A DNA stretch of 64,000 nt from an uncultured Lachnospiraceae bacterium (lineage in GTDB: Bacteria > Bacillota > Clostridia > Lachnospirales > Lachnospiraceae): contig CAKRSV010000009.1 of assembly GCA_934401915.1 (NCBI GenBank), positions 1-64,000 on the forward strand. The letters are read 5' to 3'. Below are positions 48,671 to 57,908 of this stretch, in pieces. Made by a program: the position numbers and the translations under genes. The notes beneath the pieces are model-generated. The model was not told the origin of the DNA, made no database searches, and saw only the letters and a program-made list of their open reading frames with translations. Positions within the stretch are counted from its first letter, which is position 1, and each line of letters starts with the position of its first letter.

Positions 48671-48714
48671 AAAATGGCAGATAAGCCATCTCATTTGGGT
48701 TTATCTGCCACTTT
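48671..48714 (-). terminator. Terminator of lacI
   Basis: TGGCAGATAA and TTATCTGCCA form a perfect 10-bp stem with a 16-nt loop. On the minus strand TTTTG follows. It separates the LacI gene from the glycan-operon promoter. Confidence 0.75.
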
Positions 48715-48758
48715 CATTTTTTAAGTATAATTATCTTTTATTAACCAATATTCAAGAT

Positions 48759-49784
48759 CTAGGCTTCTATTCTGCGCACGCTGTCCTTGATGACCAGATG
48801 TCCTTCCACGATATGAATTCCATGATTTTGTCCTCTGCCCGACATCTTTTCCAGAAGGACGCCCACCGCGCACCGCGCCATCTCCGCCAGATCGACCTCG
48901 TAGGTCGTGATCCCCACCTCGCAGATGCCCGGGTATATGTAATCGTCATAGCCGACCACCGAAATATCCTCCGGCACGCGGTACCCCATCCGGCTGAGCT
49001 TGTTGATCAGCTTTCCCGCCGTCAGATCGCAGTTGCACATAAATGCGGTCGGCATCTCCTCCGGAAGCTGCAGCAGATTCTCCTCATCAATATAGCCGCT
49101 GGTCAGATCCCGGTCGTTGATCTGCCACTCGCTGCGGATCGGGATCCCGTGCTCCATCAGCGACTTGGTGTAACCCAGATACCGGTCCGTGATGGAGGTC
49201 GTCGCCAGCAGCGTTCCCACATAGGCGATCTTCCGGTGCCCCATCCCGATCAGATAGTTGGCAAGCTGGTACGCCCCGTAGAAGCTGTCCGATACGACCG
49301 CATCCGCCTCAAGCTCCTCATCCGTGAAGTCCATATAGACAAGCGGCGCCGTTGTATTCTGCCTGATATAAGAAAGGAAATCGTCCGTCATCTTGCCGAG
49401 CACGATGATCCCGTCCACCTTCTGCTCGCGGATCAGCTTCGGCAGCTCCAGTTCGCCCGCCATCTGCCTTCCTACCACCTCCATGAGGGTAAAGCACCCC
49501 CACTCCATGGCTCTGGTCGCCACCTGCTGGTACATCTGCCAGTAGAAGGAATCGTATTTGTCCAGATAGCTCTCTTCGATCAGCAGTCCGATATTATAGC
49601 TCTTGCGTGCCGTGCTCTTCTTCGTCTTTGCCGCCGGCACATACCCCATCTCGTCTGCCAGCTGCGTGATCCTACGGCGCATCTCTTCACTGACACCCTT
49701 TTGTCCTGTCAGTGCTTTGGACACCGTCACCGTGCTTACGCCGACCTTTTCTGCAATATCTGCCAGTCTTACTGCTTTTGCCAT
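48759..49784 (-). CDS. LacI family transcriptional regulator
   Basis: 341 residues. Helix-turn-helix and hinge at the N terminus (VRLADIAEKVGVSTVTVSKAL, then VSEEMRRRITQLADEMGYVP), followed by a periplasmic-binding-like sensor (KVDGIIVLGKM, RKIAYVG, ISVVGYDDYIYPG). GGAGG lies five bases before the ATG at 49784. Same strand and directly upstream of the glycan operon, it is the likely local repressor, released by a manno-oligosaccharide or related sugar. This link is inferred from position. Confidence 0.94.
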   Translation of the reverse strand: MAKAVRLADIAEKVGVSTVTVSKALTGQKGVSEEMRRRITQLADEMGYVPAAKTKKSTARKSYNIGLLIEESYLDKYDSFYWQMYQQVATRAMEWGCFTLMEVVGRQMAGELELPKLIREQKVDGIIVLGKMTDDFLSYIRQNTTAPLVYMDFTDEELEADAVVSDSFYGAYQLANYLIGMGHRKIAYVGTLLATTSITDRYLGYTKSLMEHGIPIRSEWQINDRDLTSGYIDEENLLQLPEEMPTAFMCNCDLTAGKLINKLSRMGYRVPEDISVVGYDDYIYPGICEVGITTYEVDLAEMARCAVGVLLEKMSGRGQNHGIHIVEGHLVIKDSVRRIEA

Positions 49785-49856
49785 ATTGACCTCCAAATTA
49801 AACCGTAAATCTCTTTTCTGCTATTCATTATACTAGATCAAGCTAATTTTTTATAT

Positions 49857-49898
49857 TAAAAAAACCTACAAATTAGCTAAGTAAAATTTGTAGGTTTT
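49857..49898 (-). terminator. Hairpin upstream of lacI, possibly terminator or operator
   Basis: AAAACCTACAAATT and AATTTGTAGGTTTT form a perfect 14-bp stem; the loop holds the palindrome TTAGCTAA in part. On the minus strand it is followed by a run of seven T, so it can terminate transcription from the amino-acid importer before lacI. A TATAAT for lacI lies about 25 bp further downstream. Confidence 0.65.
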
Positions 49899-49963
49899 AG
49901 CCAAGTGAATTTTTATATAAAGTAAACTGCCGGATCAGATACACTTCCCTTTAAACACAACAA

Positions 49964-49987
49964 ATCCCCGGCGTTTCCACCGGGGAT
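49964..49987 (-). terminator. Terminator of the second amino-acid importer operon
   Basis: ATCCCCGG and CCGGGGAT pair around CGTTTCCA-type loop; TTTGTTGTG follows on the minus strand. It lies 50 bp past the binding-protein stop. Confidence 0.78.
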
Positions 49988-50036
49988 CCTGGATCAAATT
50001 ATCTGTCTGATAACCTGTTCCTGCGCTTATGCAGGA

Positions 50037-50951
50037 TTACTCTGCGTCAGACTCGGTATACTGTACTGCGAGATCGGAGATGGTTCCGTCTGCAAGCATT
50101 GCCTCGATAGCTGTGTTGATCTTGTCAAGAAGAGCAGTGTTGCCTTTCTTTACAGCGATCGCATACTCTTCGGAAGCAAATGCGGAAGGATCCTCTACGA
50201 TCTTCAGACCTTCGTTGTCGCCTACATACTTCTGAGCGGTTGCGGAATCGATAACGACTACATCACACTTGCCGTTTGCAAGCTCCATAACTGCCTCGGT
50301 TCCCTTCTTGAATGCCTCGTAATCATATCCCATATCCTTTACGCAGACCTCACCGGTATAACCCTGTACTACGCAGATCTTCTTGTCTGCCATATCTGCT
50401 GCTGTTGCGATATCAGAATCGTCTCTCACGATCATAACCTGGGTTGCTGTGTAGTAAGGAGTAGAGAAGTCTACTGCCTCTTTTCTTTCATCGGTCACGG
50501 TCATACCTGCGATAACTGCGTCGATCTGTCCGTTCTGAAGCGCTACCAGAAGAGAGTCGAACTCCATGCTCTCCATTGCAGCTTCCATACCATTCTGCTC
50601 AGCGATCTGCTTTGCGATAGCCATATCGATACCATCGAACTCATCGATCACACCGTTTGCTGTGATGAACTCAAACGGAGGGAACTCCGGATTCGTAGCG
50701 AAGGTGATCACGCCGTCCTTTACAGTCTCCAGCGCTGCCTCGTCAGTTGTCTCCTCTGTTGCGGCATCCTCTGCCTCTGCAGCAGCCTCGTCAGCGACCT
50801 CTGTCTCTTCCTCTGCTGTTGCTTCCAGTTCCTCAGTTGCAGTTTCCTCTACGGCTGTCTCTGCTGCCGTATCTGCTGTGCTGCCGCAGCCTGCCAGTAC
50901 GCCTGCAGTCATTACTGTGGCAAGTACCATTGCCAATACCTTTTTTTTCAT
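50037..50951 (-). CDS. Amino-acid ABC transporter substrate-binding lipoprotein (canonical order)
   Basis: 304 residues. Lipobox VLAGCGS (Cys22), a long Glu/Ala/Thr linker to about 75, then a standard HisJ/GlnH-type domain: first lobe 79-176 (VITFATNPEFPPFEF, EFDSLLVALQNGQIDAVIAG, TPYYTATQVMIV), second lobe from about 180 (ADKKICVVQGYTGE, ANGKCDVVVIDS) and C-terminal return (SEEYAIAVKKGNTALLDKIN). AGGAGGAG precedes the ATG at 50951. Third gene of its operon. It serves as the in-window reference that shows the permuted order of the protein at 20034. Confidence 0.96.
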   Translation of the reverse strand: MKKKVLAMVLATVMTAGVLAGCGSTADTAAETAVEETATEELEATAEEETEVADEAAAEAEDAATEETTDEAALETVKDGVITFATNPEFPPFEFITANGVIDEFDGIDMAIAKQIAEQNGMEAAMESMEFDSLLVALQNGQIDAVIAGMTVTDERKEAVDFSTPYYTATQVMIVRDDSDIATAADMADKKICVVQGYTGEVCVKDMGYDYEAFKKGTEAVMELANGKCDVVVIDSATAQKYVGDNEGLKIVEDPSAFASEEYAIAVKKGNTALLDKINTAIEAMLADGTISDLAVQYTESDAE

Positions 50952-51078
50952 AATATTCTCCTCCTGTTTCTTAACTCTATTTTCATCCGCAGCTCCCCGC
51001 TTATGAAAAGTGGAAAATCTCCGGTCGAAAATCAATCTGATCCTTCCTGTCCGGTCTTATCAGACCGCAGGTGCTCCT

Positions 51079-51801
51079 TTACAGCACCTTGCTCAGGAAG
51101 TTTTTGGTTCTTTCATTCTGCGGATTGCCGAACACTTCCTCCGGCGTACCGCTCTCCATGACGATTCCCTGGTCGATGAACAGCACCCTCGATGCGACCT
51201 CTCTCGCGAATCCCATCTCATGTGTCACGATCACCATCGTCATACCGGACTTGGCAAGATCCTTCATAACATCCAGAACCTCTCCTACCATCTCCGGATC
51301 CAGTGCCGAGGTCGGCTCGTCAAAAAGCATGATCTCCGGGTCCATCGCAAGCGCTCTCGCGATCGCTACACGCTGCTTCTGTCCTCCGGAAAGCTGTGCC
51401 GGATAGGCATCTGCCTTCTCCTCCAGGTTTACCCGCTTGAGCAGCTCCCTGCCGCGCGCCACCGCCTGTTCCTTTGTCATCTTCTTGAGCAGTACCGGCG
51501 CGAGCGTGATATTGTCCATGATCGTCAGATGCGGGAAAAGATTGAACTGTTGGAAAACCATTCCCATCTTCTGTCTGACGCGGTTCACATCGATCTTTGG
51601 ATCGGTGATCAGCTCATCGTCCACATAGATCTCTCCGTCTGTCACTTCCTCGAGCAGGTTCAGACACCGCAGAAAGGTGCTCTTACCGGAACCGGACGGT
51701 CCGATCACTACGACGACCTCTCCCTGGCTGACATGCTCGTCAATTCCGTTTAGCACGGATAAATCACCAAATTTTTTATGCAGATTTTTTACTTTGATCA
51801 T
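51079..51801 (-). CDS. Polar amino acid ABC transporter, ATP-binding protein
   Basis: 240 residues, GlnQ type. Walker [10 protein letters not shown], signature [15 protein letters not shown], Walker [15 protein letters not shown], switch His in VTHEM. Lies 50 bp downstream of the permease gene and 127 bp upstream of the binding-protein start, in the order permease, ATPase, binding protein, which differs from the operon at 18.5-20.9 kb. Confidence 0.97.
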   Translation of the reverse strand: MIKVKNLHKKFGDLSVLNGIDEHVSQGEVVVVIGPSGSGKSTFLRCLNLLEEVTDGEIYVDDELITDPKIDVNRVRQKMGMVFQQFNLFPHLTIMDNITLAPVLLKKMTKEQAVARGRELLKRVNLEEKADAYPAQLSGGQKQRVAIARALAMDPEIMLFDEPTSALDPEMVGEVLDVMKDLAKSGMTMVIVTHEMGFAREVASRVLFIDQGIVMESGTPEEVFGNPQNERTKNFLSKVL

Positions 51802-51851
51802 TGTGCAATCCCCATTCCTGCGCGGTCCGCGCTTCGCAAATTGAAGGTTTT

Positions 51852-52550
51852 CTATCTCGCATCCGACTTTCTGAGACGGTACTCGATCCTGCCGAGCAGC
51901 AGCGTGAGTATCTTAATAAGTACATAGTAGATCACTGCCGTTCCGATCAGCGGTGCAAATGCGATAAAGGTCGCGCTCTTGATGAAGTCGCCCGCCTTCT
52001 GGATGTCCATCAGTCCCACGTAGCCGACGATCGCCGTCTCCTTGATGAGCACGATAAACTCGTTGCACAGCGCCGGGAAGATATTCTTGACCGCCTGCGG
52101 GATCACGATCCTCGTCATCGTCTGGAATGCACTCAGTCCTAGCGATCTTCCTGCCTCTGTCTGTCCCTTGTCGATGGAAAGGATACCCGCGCGGATGATC
52201 TCCGACACATACGCGCCGGAATTGATACCAAACGCGATCGCGGCAATGATCCATTTATCCAGGTTCACCGAAGCAAAGATGACGAAATAGATGATCATAA
52301 GCTGTGTAACCGAAGGGGTTCCACGGATAATATCAGTATACAGACCTCCCAGAAAACGAGGGAGCTTTTTCTTCGAAAGATTGCACATCGCGATCAGCAT
52401 ACCGATCAGGATACCCAGCACGATCGCCAGAAGCGACACCTTGATCGTCACCCCGATACCGCTCAAAAGCAGCTTGTACCGGTCTTCTTTAATAAAACAT
52501 TTATAAAAGGTATCCGCAAAATTCGCCGTCCATTCGCTAAACCAGTTCAT
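51852..52550 (-). CDS. Polar amino acid ABC transporter, permease
   Basis: 232 residues with five or six spans. ATPase-contact loop [35 protein letters not shown] marks the family-typical segment after the second span. First gene of the operon; a promoter candidate with TTTTAA, 17 bp, TAAAAT lies about 80 bp upstream. Confidence 0.96.
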   Translation of the reverse strand: MNWFSEWTANFADTFYKCFIKEDRYKLLLSGIGVTIKVSLLAIVLGILIGMLIAMCNLSKKKLPRFLGGLYTDIIRGTPSVTQLMIIYFVIFASVNLDKWIIAAIAFGINSGAYVSEIIRAGILSIDKGQTEAGRSLGLSAFQTMTRIVIPQAVKNIFPALCNEFIVLIKETAIVGYVGLMDIQKAGDFIKSATFIAFAPLIGTAVIYYVLIKILTLLLGRIEYRLRKSDAR

Positions 52551-52629
52551 TCCTCATTTTCCTTTCAAAAGCCTGTGCATTTGTATGGGTTTGTGTATAA
52601 CCATTCCGTTCTGTTTCTTACCGGTAGCT

Positions 52630-52658
52630 ATTTTATCACATATTCCGGCAAGTTAAAA
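52630..52658 (-). promoter_or_regulatory. Candidate promoter of the second amino-acid importer
   Basis: TTTTAA at 52653-52658, 17 bp, TAAAAT at 52630-52635, read on the minus strand. The -35 is a poor match, so the call is tentative. Confidence 0.4.
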
Positions 52659-52704
52659 GTATAAATATACATACAATTTGCTAAATTATAACAATGCGTC
52701 CTTT

Positions 52705-53286
52705 TTACTCCTCGCGAAACCGCACCGTGCCGGTTGCGGGATCCATCGACTCTACGATTGCAAGGGACTCTAACTGATAACCCAGGTTGCGGATGATCTG
52801 TCCGCCGGTCTGGAAGCCCTTTTCCACGGCGATACCGATTCCTTCCACCTGACCGCCCGACTGGTTGACGATCGAGATCAGTCCCTGCAGGGCGCAGCCG
52901 TTTGCGAGGAAGTCGTCAATGATCAGCACATGATCCTCCGGTCCTAAGAACTTCTTAGACACGATCACCTGATTCTTGCACTTGTGCGTGAAGGATTCCA
53001 CCTCCGCCACATACATATCCCCGTCGATGTTGACGCTCTGATGCTTCTTTGCAAAAACCACCGGAACGCCGAAATGCTGTGCGGCGATGCAGGCAATGCC
53101 GATGCCGGATGCCTCTATCGTAACGATCTTATTGATCGTCTTGTCCGCGAAACGCTTTTTCCACTCTTTTCCCATCTCCTCAAAAAGTGCGATGTCCATC
53201 TGGTGGTTCAAAAAGCTGTCGACCTTGAGCACATTTCCTTCCTTTACAATGCCGTCCTTTAAGATTCTCTCCTCTAAGAAATTCAT
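52705..53286 (-). CDS. xpt: Xanthine phosphoribosyltransferase
   Basis: 193 residues, the usual Xpt length. It turns xanthine plus PRPP into XMP. The PRPP loop reads [13 protein letters not shown] at about 122-134, and FLNHQMD near residue 25 is family-typical. GGGAGGATACCA precedes the ATG at 53286. The gene lacks the purine riboswitch that often precedes xpt: the roughly 75 bp between the upstream terminator and the start are too short and lack its conserved loops. Confidence 0.96.
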   Translation of the reverse strand: MNFLEERILKDGIVKEGNVLKVDSFLNHQMDIALFEEMGKEWKKRFADKTINKIVTIEASGIGIACIAAQHFGVPVVFAKKHQSVNIDGDMYVAEVESFTHKCKNQVIVSKKFLGPEDHVLIIDDFLANGCALQGLISIVNQSGGQVEGIGIAVEKGFQTGGQIIRNLGYQLESLAIVESMDPATGTVRFREE

Positions 53287-53361
53287 TGGTATCCTCCCTC
53301 TCCCTGCCTTTTGTTTTCTATACCCTTTTTTCCGATAAAACATATACCTGAATTTTAATGC

Positions 53362-53388
53362 AAAAGGCCCTGAATCATCAAGGCCTTC
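53362..53388 (-). terminator. Terminator of the acidic lipoprotein gene
   Basis: AAGGCCCTGA and TCAAGGCCTT pair with one mismatch; TTTTGCATT follows on the minus strand. It lies about 32 bp past the stop at 53420. Confidence 0.75.
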
Positions 53389-53419
53389 CTTTAACACTTA
53401 TCGCTTTTTTCAAGCGTCC

Positions 53420-54292
53420 TTATTTAACTGTAACAGATGTGATGTGCGGGTTTACTCCCTCATACCAGTACAGGAAACCTTCCATATCTACGGTATCGCC
53501 GACTTTCAGGTTCTTTACTGCATTGTATACATCGGATGTTGCGTCGCAAAGATAAGACTCTACTGTGAAGGTATAGGTCTGTCCGTTGCTGGAAACGTTG
53601 AAGTACAGGTCGTCTCCGTCGGAACCGGAGCCATCCCAGTTGTACAGATAAGCTGCGCCGTCGCCTGCATCTTCTACTGTCATATCCTTAAATGCTACAA
53701 ACTGATTCTGATAGTTGATCAGATCGTCGCTGCCGAGCTTGTCTGTTACGTCGAGCGCTTCTGCAATGTAGCTGCCATCCTCGATCTCATAAGTTGCGTC
53801 GATGATCTCAATCTCGCCTGACCACTCGGATTTGTATCCGGTCACTTTGATCTTTGTACCCTGTGTGAGCTTGTCGTACTCTTCCTGTGTACAAGGCATA
53901 TTGTAAATGAAGTAAGCTCCGTCCTCATCCTGTGTATAGAAGGTTGCCTTACCCTGACCGTCCTCTTCCCACCAGGACTGCTTTGCCTGAACATAAGTCT
54001 CTACTACAACCTCTGTCTCAAGCTCTGCTGCAACATACTCGTCATAGGTCATAACGCCCTCAGACTTCTCTCCTGCTACTGCCTCTTCTGTCTCAGTCTC
54101 CTCAGCGGCAACTGTCTCCTGCTCTGCTTCGTCCTCTGTCTCTGTGGTTTCTGCCTCTGCTGTCTCAGCGTCCGCCTCCACAGTGTCTGCTGCAACCGTC
54201 TCTGTCTCAGCCGTCTTCTCCTCAGTGGATCCACATGCGGCAAGTGAGAAGGTCATTGCACCTGTCAAAAGAACTGCGATAAACTTTTTCAT
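53420..54292 (-). CDS. Lipoprotein with acidic linker and OB-fold-like domains
   Basis: 290 residues. Lipobox SLAACGS (Cys20) and a Glu/Thr/Ala linker to about 75. The remaining 215 residues are beta-rich with two similar blocks, about 92-180 (VVETYVQAKQSWWEEDGQGKA, GTKIKVTGYKSEW) and 195-290 (NQFVAFKDMTVEDAGDGAA, LKVGDTVDMEGFLYWYEG). Strand order and the closing KVTGY/DMEGF turns resemble OB folds of nucleic-acid- or ligand-binding surface proteins. It has its own promoter and terminator. Function unknown. Confidence 0.75.
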   Translation of the reverse strand: MKKFIAVLLTGAMTFSLAACGSTEEKTAETETVAADTVEADAETAEAETTETEDEAEQETVAAEETETEEAVAGEKSEGVMTYDEYVAAELETEVVVETYVQAKQSWWEEDGQGKATFYTQDEDGAYFIYNMPCTQEEYDKLTQGTKIKVTGYKSEWSGEIEIIDATYEIEDGSYIAEALDVTDKLGSDDLINYQNQFVAFKDMTVEDAGDGAAYLYNWDGSGSDGDDLYFNVSSNGQTYTFTVESYLCDATSDVYNAVKNLKVGDTVDMEGFLYWYEGVNPHITSVTVK

Positions 54293-54357
54293 AATACTAC
54301 TGCTCCTTTCATCTTCTCCTCATAAAGATTGTAAAGCTGTTATAAAACTTCGTAGTA

Positions 54358-54386
54358 ATTGTACTCACAAATTCCAAATAAATCAA
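54358..54386 (-). promoter_or_regulatory. Promoter of the acidic lipoprotein gene
   Basis: TTGATT at 54381-54386, 17 bp, TACAAT at 54358-54363 on the minus strand. It lies between the preceding operon's last stop (54394) and the lipoprotein start (54292). Confidence 0.65.
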
Positions 54387-54393
54387 TGTTTTT

Positions 54394-56043
54394 TTATCTT
54401 TTTCTGTTTTTTGCATCCCACAGGACATAGATCAGGATGCCCGCCCACACCACGGCAAGCGTTACGAGCAGCGCTACCGCCGTCCCCGGAAGCGGTCCGA
54501 GATCCTGCTTGCCGCCCGCCGACGTGCCGCCCTGTCCCAGACGGTACAGCGCCGTGACGTCCTGATAGAGCGCGTCGATGTAGGCGTCGTCAACCGTTTC
54601 CTTCCGGCGCTCCGACTTGACCACATTCTCGATAAGCTGCCCCGCCGCGTCTCTCAGCGAAGCCGATCCGTTGAACACCGGCGTCACAAAAGTATCTCCG
54701 ATATGATCCAGCATCAGCTCCGACGCCTTGATTTTCACCTCGTAATGCTCCCGGTCATCCTCCCCGCACCTTGCCAGATAATCCTGATACTGGTCAGATT
54801 CCTGCGCCTTGGAGGTGACAGGGATATACCCTTCCGTCTCCGCATACGCCGTCTGCACCCCGTCCGTGAGCAGATACTGCGCAAACAGCCAGGACGCGAG
54901 CACCTCCTGCGGATCTTTCTTATTAAAAAGGCAGACGGAAGGCCCCTGCGAGATCATCTGCGGGTGCTCCGGATCAAACTGCGGCACCATCATGACCTCC
55001 GTCTCAAAGTCCACCAGCTTGTCCTCGCTGATGTCGGAAAGCGGCGCATCCGTTCCCATCCACGTCGCCCCCGCCGTCGAATCCACGGCGAAGATACACT
55101 GTCCCGCGTTCAGGAAGTTCGCCGGATAGCTGGAGATCTTGAAGGTGGAAAACGCCCTGCTCCCCGCGTGCTCCCCGATCGTGTGCAAAAGCTCTCTGGT
55201 CGTATCATTGAACAGAAGGATATTTCCCTGATCGTCCGAATACCCTGCGCCCTTCTGACGGAGCATCTGGATCATCATATTGTCTGTCGATTTATAGATA
55301 AACGGGATCAGCACCTCCTGACCGTTCACCGCAAAATTGCCGTCGGCGTTCTTCTCCATCGCCTTCTCCGACACTTCCCATACAAAATCCCAGGTCAGAG
55401 TCTCCGGAAGCGTATAGCCAAGCTTTTCCACATATGTCTTGTTTACATAACACGCCTCTGTGGAGCGCATATAGGGAATCGCATAATAGTGATCCCCGAT
55501 CATCCCCTCCTCCAAGAACTGCGGAATAATTTCCTCTTTTCGCACCCCCTCATACCGCACCTGGCTGCCGCCAAGACCGTAGCTTTCGTCCGCAAACAGA
55601 TCGTCCAACGGGACCACCACATGATTGCCGGTCAGATAGGTCGCAATGTGATCCGGGTAGGTGATGCAGACATTCGGCGTCGTGTCCGTCGCGATATTGG
55701 TGATGACGTCGTTGTAGATATCCCCGTAATTCGTGTACAGCCGCAGGTTCACATGGATATTCGGGTATACCTCTTCAAAGCCACGGATCGTCTGCTCATA
55801 GATCGCCGTCTGCGTCTTGTTGGTATCGTTCTTGGCCCAGAAAGTGATCTCGTAGTCCCTCGACTCATCAAATGTATCCGGGACGGCAAACTCCTCCGTT
55901 CCCTTCGCTCCATGGCACCCGGTAAGCGCCGTACACCCTGCCAGCAGCATTGCCGCGGCTAGTCCTGCTTTCTTTTTGTATCCGTCTATGCAGCTTTGCG
56001 CCTGCCGCCGCAGGCTGCCGCCGTCCCAACCGTATTTTCGCAT
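54394..56043 (-). CDS. Solute-binding lipoprotein with C-terminal membrane span (UgpB-like)
   Basis: 549 residues, longer than a usual UgpB-type protein. A 25-residue basic lead precedes a hydrophobic segment with two possible lipobox Cys (LLAGC, LTGCHG near residue 43). The family-1 solute-binding fold spans about 60-500 (EITFWAKNDTNKTQTAIYEQ, YAIPYMRSTEACYVNKTYVE, WLFAQYLLTDGVQ). A Gly/Pro linker leads to a second membrane span near 520-540 (ALLVTLAVVWAGILIYVLWD) with a KNRKR tail, so both ends may be anchored. Its start overlaps the permease stop (TGATG). Last gene of the Ugp-type operon. Confidence 0.88.
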   Translation of the reverse strand: MRKYGWDGGSLRRQAQSCIDGYKKKAGLAAAMLLAGCTALTGCHGAKGTEEFAVPDTFDESRDYEITFWAKNDTNKTQTAIYEQTIRGFEEVYPNIHVNLRLYTNYGDIYNDVITNIATDTTPNVCITYPDHIATYLTGNHVVVPLDDLFADESYGLGGSQVRYEGVRKEEIIPQFLEEGMIGDHYYAIPYMRSTEACYVNKTYVEKLGYTLPETLTWDFVWEVSEKAMEKNADGNFAVNGQEVLIPFIYKSTDNMMIQMLRQKGAGYSDDQGNILLFNDTTRELLHTIGEHAGSRAFSTFKISSYPANFLNAGQCIFAVDSTAGATWMGTDAPLSDISEDKLVDFETEVMMVPQFDPEHPQMISQGPSVCLFNKKDPQEVLASWLFAQYLLTDGVQTAYAETEGYIPVTSKAQESDQYQDYLARCGEDDREHYEVKIKASELMLDHIGDTFVTPVFNGSASLRDAAGQLIENVVKSERRKETVDDAYIDALYQDVTALYRLGQGGTSAGGKQDLGPLPGTAVALLVTLAVVWAGILIYVLWDAKNRKR

Positions 56044-56924
56044 CAGCCCTTCGTTCCTCCTCTTGACACACCTTCCATGATCTTATCCCGAAACAGCAGA
56101 AACAGGACGATCAGCGGCACGGATATCACGACCACCGCCGCCATCATCGCCGGTATATTTTCCCTTCCGAAGCCGTTTTCCCGGATCTCCTGGATCCCGT
56201 TCGACACCAGATAGTAATTTTCATCGTCCGTCACAAGACGCGGCCATACATAGGAATTCCAGCACTCGATGATCTTCAGGATCGCGATCGTTATCAGCGT
56301 CGGCCGGCAGATCGGCATCATCACCTTCGCCAGATATTTCAGATCCGAGGTTCCGTCCACCTTCGCCGCATAGTACAGCGAATCCGGCACCTGCGCGAAA
56401 TTTTCTTTCAGCAGATAGATATAGAATACCGAGGTGACGGACGGCAGGATCAGACCGGTGAACGTGTTGCGCAGTCCCAGGTTCGTGACCGTCGCATAGT
56501 TCGTGATGATGACCAGCTCATTCGGTATCATCATCAGGGAAAGGAACAGGGTAAATACCAGATTTCTTCCCCTGAACTCCAGTCTGGCGAACGCGTATGC
56601 AGCCAGCGTGATCACCACCATCATGATCGCCGTTGTCGCCAGCGTGAACACCAGCGTGTTGAACAGGTATTTTCCAAGAGGCACCGCCGCAAAGGCGTCC
56701 ACATAGTTCTGCAAGGTAGGCGAAAGCGTAAAGAGCGCAGGCTTCCGCTCCGCATTGTACTGGCTGTAGCTCTTCACCGAGGTCAGGATCATCCAATAGA
56801 ACGGAAACAGCACGATCAGCGCCCAGAGCGCGAGCAGTACATAGGTCACGGTCTTTTTTGCCCGTTCGCCGGGCTGCGTCTTGTTATTCTTTTTCATATG
56901 ACTGGCTGTGCTAGACATCTTCAT
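56043..56924 (-). CDS. Carbohydrate ABC transporter permease (UgpE/MalG type)
   Basis: 293 residues, six spans, EAA loop DSLYYAAKVDGTSDLKYLAKVMMP. It ends overlapping the binding-protein start. Pairs with the permease encoded 44 bp upstream. Confidence 0.95.
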   Translation of the reverse strand: MKMSSTASHMKKNNKTQPGERAKKTVTYVLLALWALIVLFPFYWMILTSVKSYSQYNAERKPALFTLSPTLQNYVDAFAAVPLGKYLFNTLVFTLATTAIMMVVITLAAYAFARLEFRGRNLVFTLFLSLMMIPNELVIITNYATVTNLGLRNTFTGLILPSVTSVFYIYLLKENFAQVPDSLYYAAKVDGTSDLKYLAKVMMPICRPTLITIAILKIIECWNSYVWPRLVTDDENYYLVSNGIQEIRENGFGRENIPAMMAAVVVISVPLIVLFLLFRDKIMEGVSRGGTKG

Positions 56925-56968
56925 CCTCTTTTCTGGTCATGTGTATATAGTCTTACGATTTCCGCTTT

Positions 56969-57859
56969 TTAATAGTGCACGTGTTTCCGGCTCACCAGCA
57001 GGTTGATACAGGTGATCGTCAGCACGATCACAAACAGAAGGATAGCCGCCGCAGACGCGTAGGACGGATAGCCGCCGCTGTCTCCGTAAAGCATATCATA
57101 GACATATCCGACGATCGTATTCATCTCCGCAGCGTTCAGATCCGTGCCAAACAGAGCGACCGCGTCGCTGTATTCCTTGAACGCGCCGATAAAGCCTGTG
57201 ATGACAAGATAAAAAATAGTAGGGGAAATCATAGGAAGCGTGATCTTCCTGAAAATACGAAATGCAGAAGTACCATCCACTCTCGCCGCATTGTAGTAGC
57301 TCTGATCCACCGACGCCAGTGCGCTGGTCAGCAGCAGGATCTTAAACGGCATGACGATCCAGATGATATACAGACACATGACAAGCATCTTCGCCCAGTA
57401 TGGCCCGTCAATGAAATCGACCGGCCCCGCCCCGAACCAGGCGAGCAGCAGATTGACCATGCCGTCTGTGTATGCGGTTTTCTTAAAAAGCACCATAAAA
57501 ACCAGACCAACCGCGAGTGTGTTGGTTACATAGGGCAGAAAATAGACGGTCTGAAACAGCTTCCGCAGAGGCTTGATCGAGCTGAGTCCCACGGAGATCA
57601 ACAGCGCGACGCCCGTAGAAAGCGGCACGGTGATAATGACCATCAGGAATGTATTCTTCAATGCCTGCAGGAAATACGGATCATGCAGCACATAGGAGAA
57701 GTTGTACATTCCCACATCAAAATAAGTCTGCGATGCGAAGTTGTACCCCTCCTCGAAAGAGTACACAAACACATCGATCAGCGGATATACCATAAAGAAA
57801 CCGAGAAACAATATCGCCGGCAGCAGATACAGCCAGCCCTTGCTTTGCCTGTTTTTCAT
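56969..57859 (-). CDS. Carbohydrate ABC transporter permease (UgpA/MalF type)
   Basis: 296 residues, six spans, EAA loop QSYYNAARVDGTSAFRIFRKITLP. GGAGG lies five bases before the ATG at 57859; the longer reading into the FRG gene is rejected. Located 49 bp downstream of the FRG-domain gene. Confidence 0.95.
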   Translation of the reverse strand: MKNRQSKGWLYLLPAILFLGFFMVYPLIDVFVYSFEEGYNFASQTYFDVGMYNFSYVLHDPYFLQALKNTFLMVIITVPLSTGVALLISVGLSSIKPLRKLFQTVYFLPYVTNTLAVGLVFMVLFKKTAYTDGMVNLLLAWFGAGPVDFIDGPYWAKMLVMCLYIIWIVMPFKILLLTSALASVDQSYYNAARVDGTSAFRIFRKITLPMISPTIFYLVITGFIGAFKEYSDAVALFGTDLNAAEMNTIVGYVYDMLYGDSGGYPSYASAAAILLFVIVLTITCINLLVSRKHVHY

Positions 57860-57908
57860 TGTTACCTCCATGTCCGGACAGCTTCCCCTGGAAGTCCCGG
57901 TGCGTCTT

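Noticed and set aside
53287..53361. Purine riboswitch before xpt
   Set aside because: The gap between the upstream terminator and the xpt ribosome site is about 70 bases and lacks the conserved loop sequences and three-way junction.
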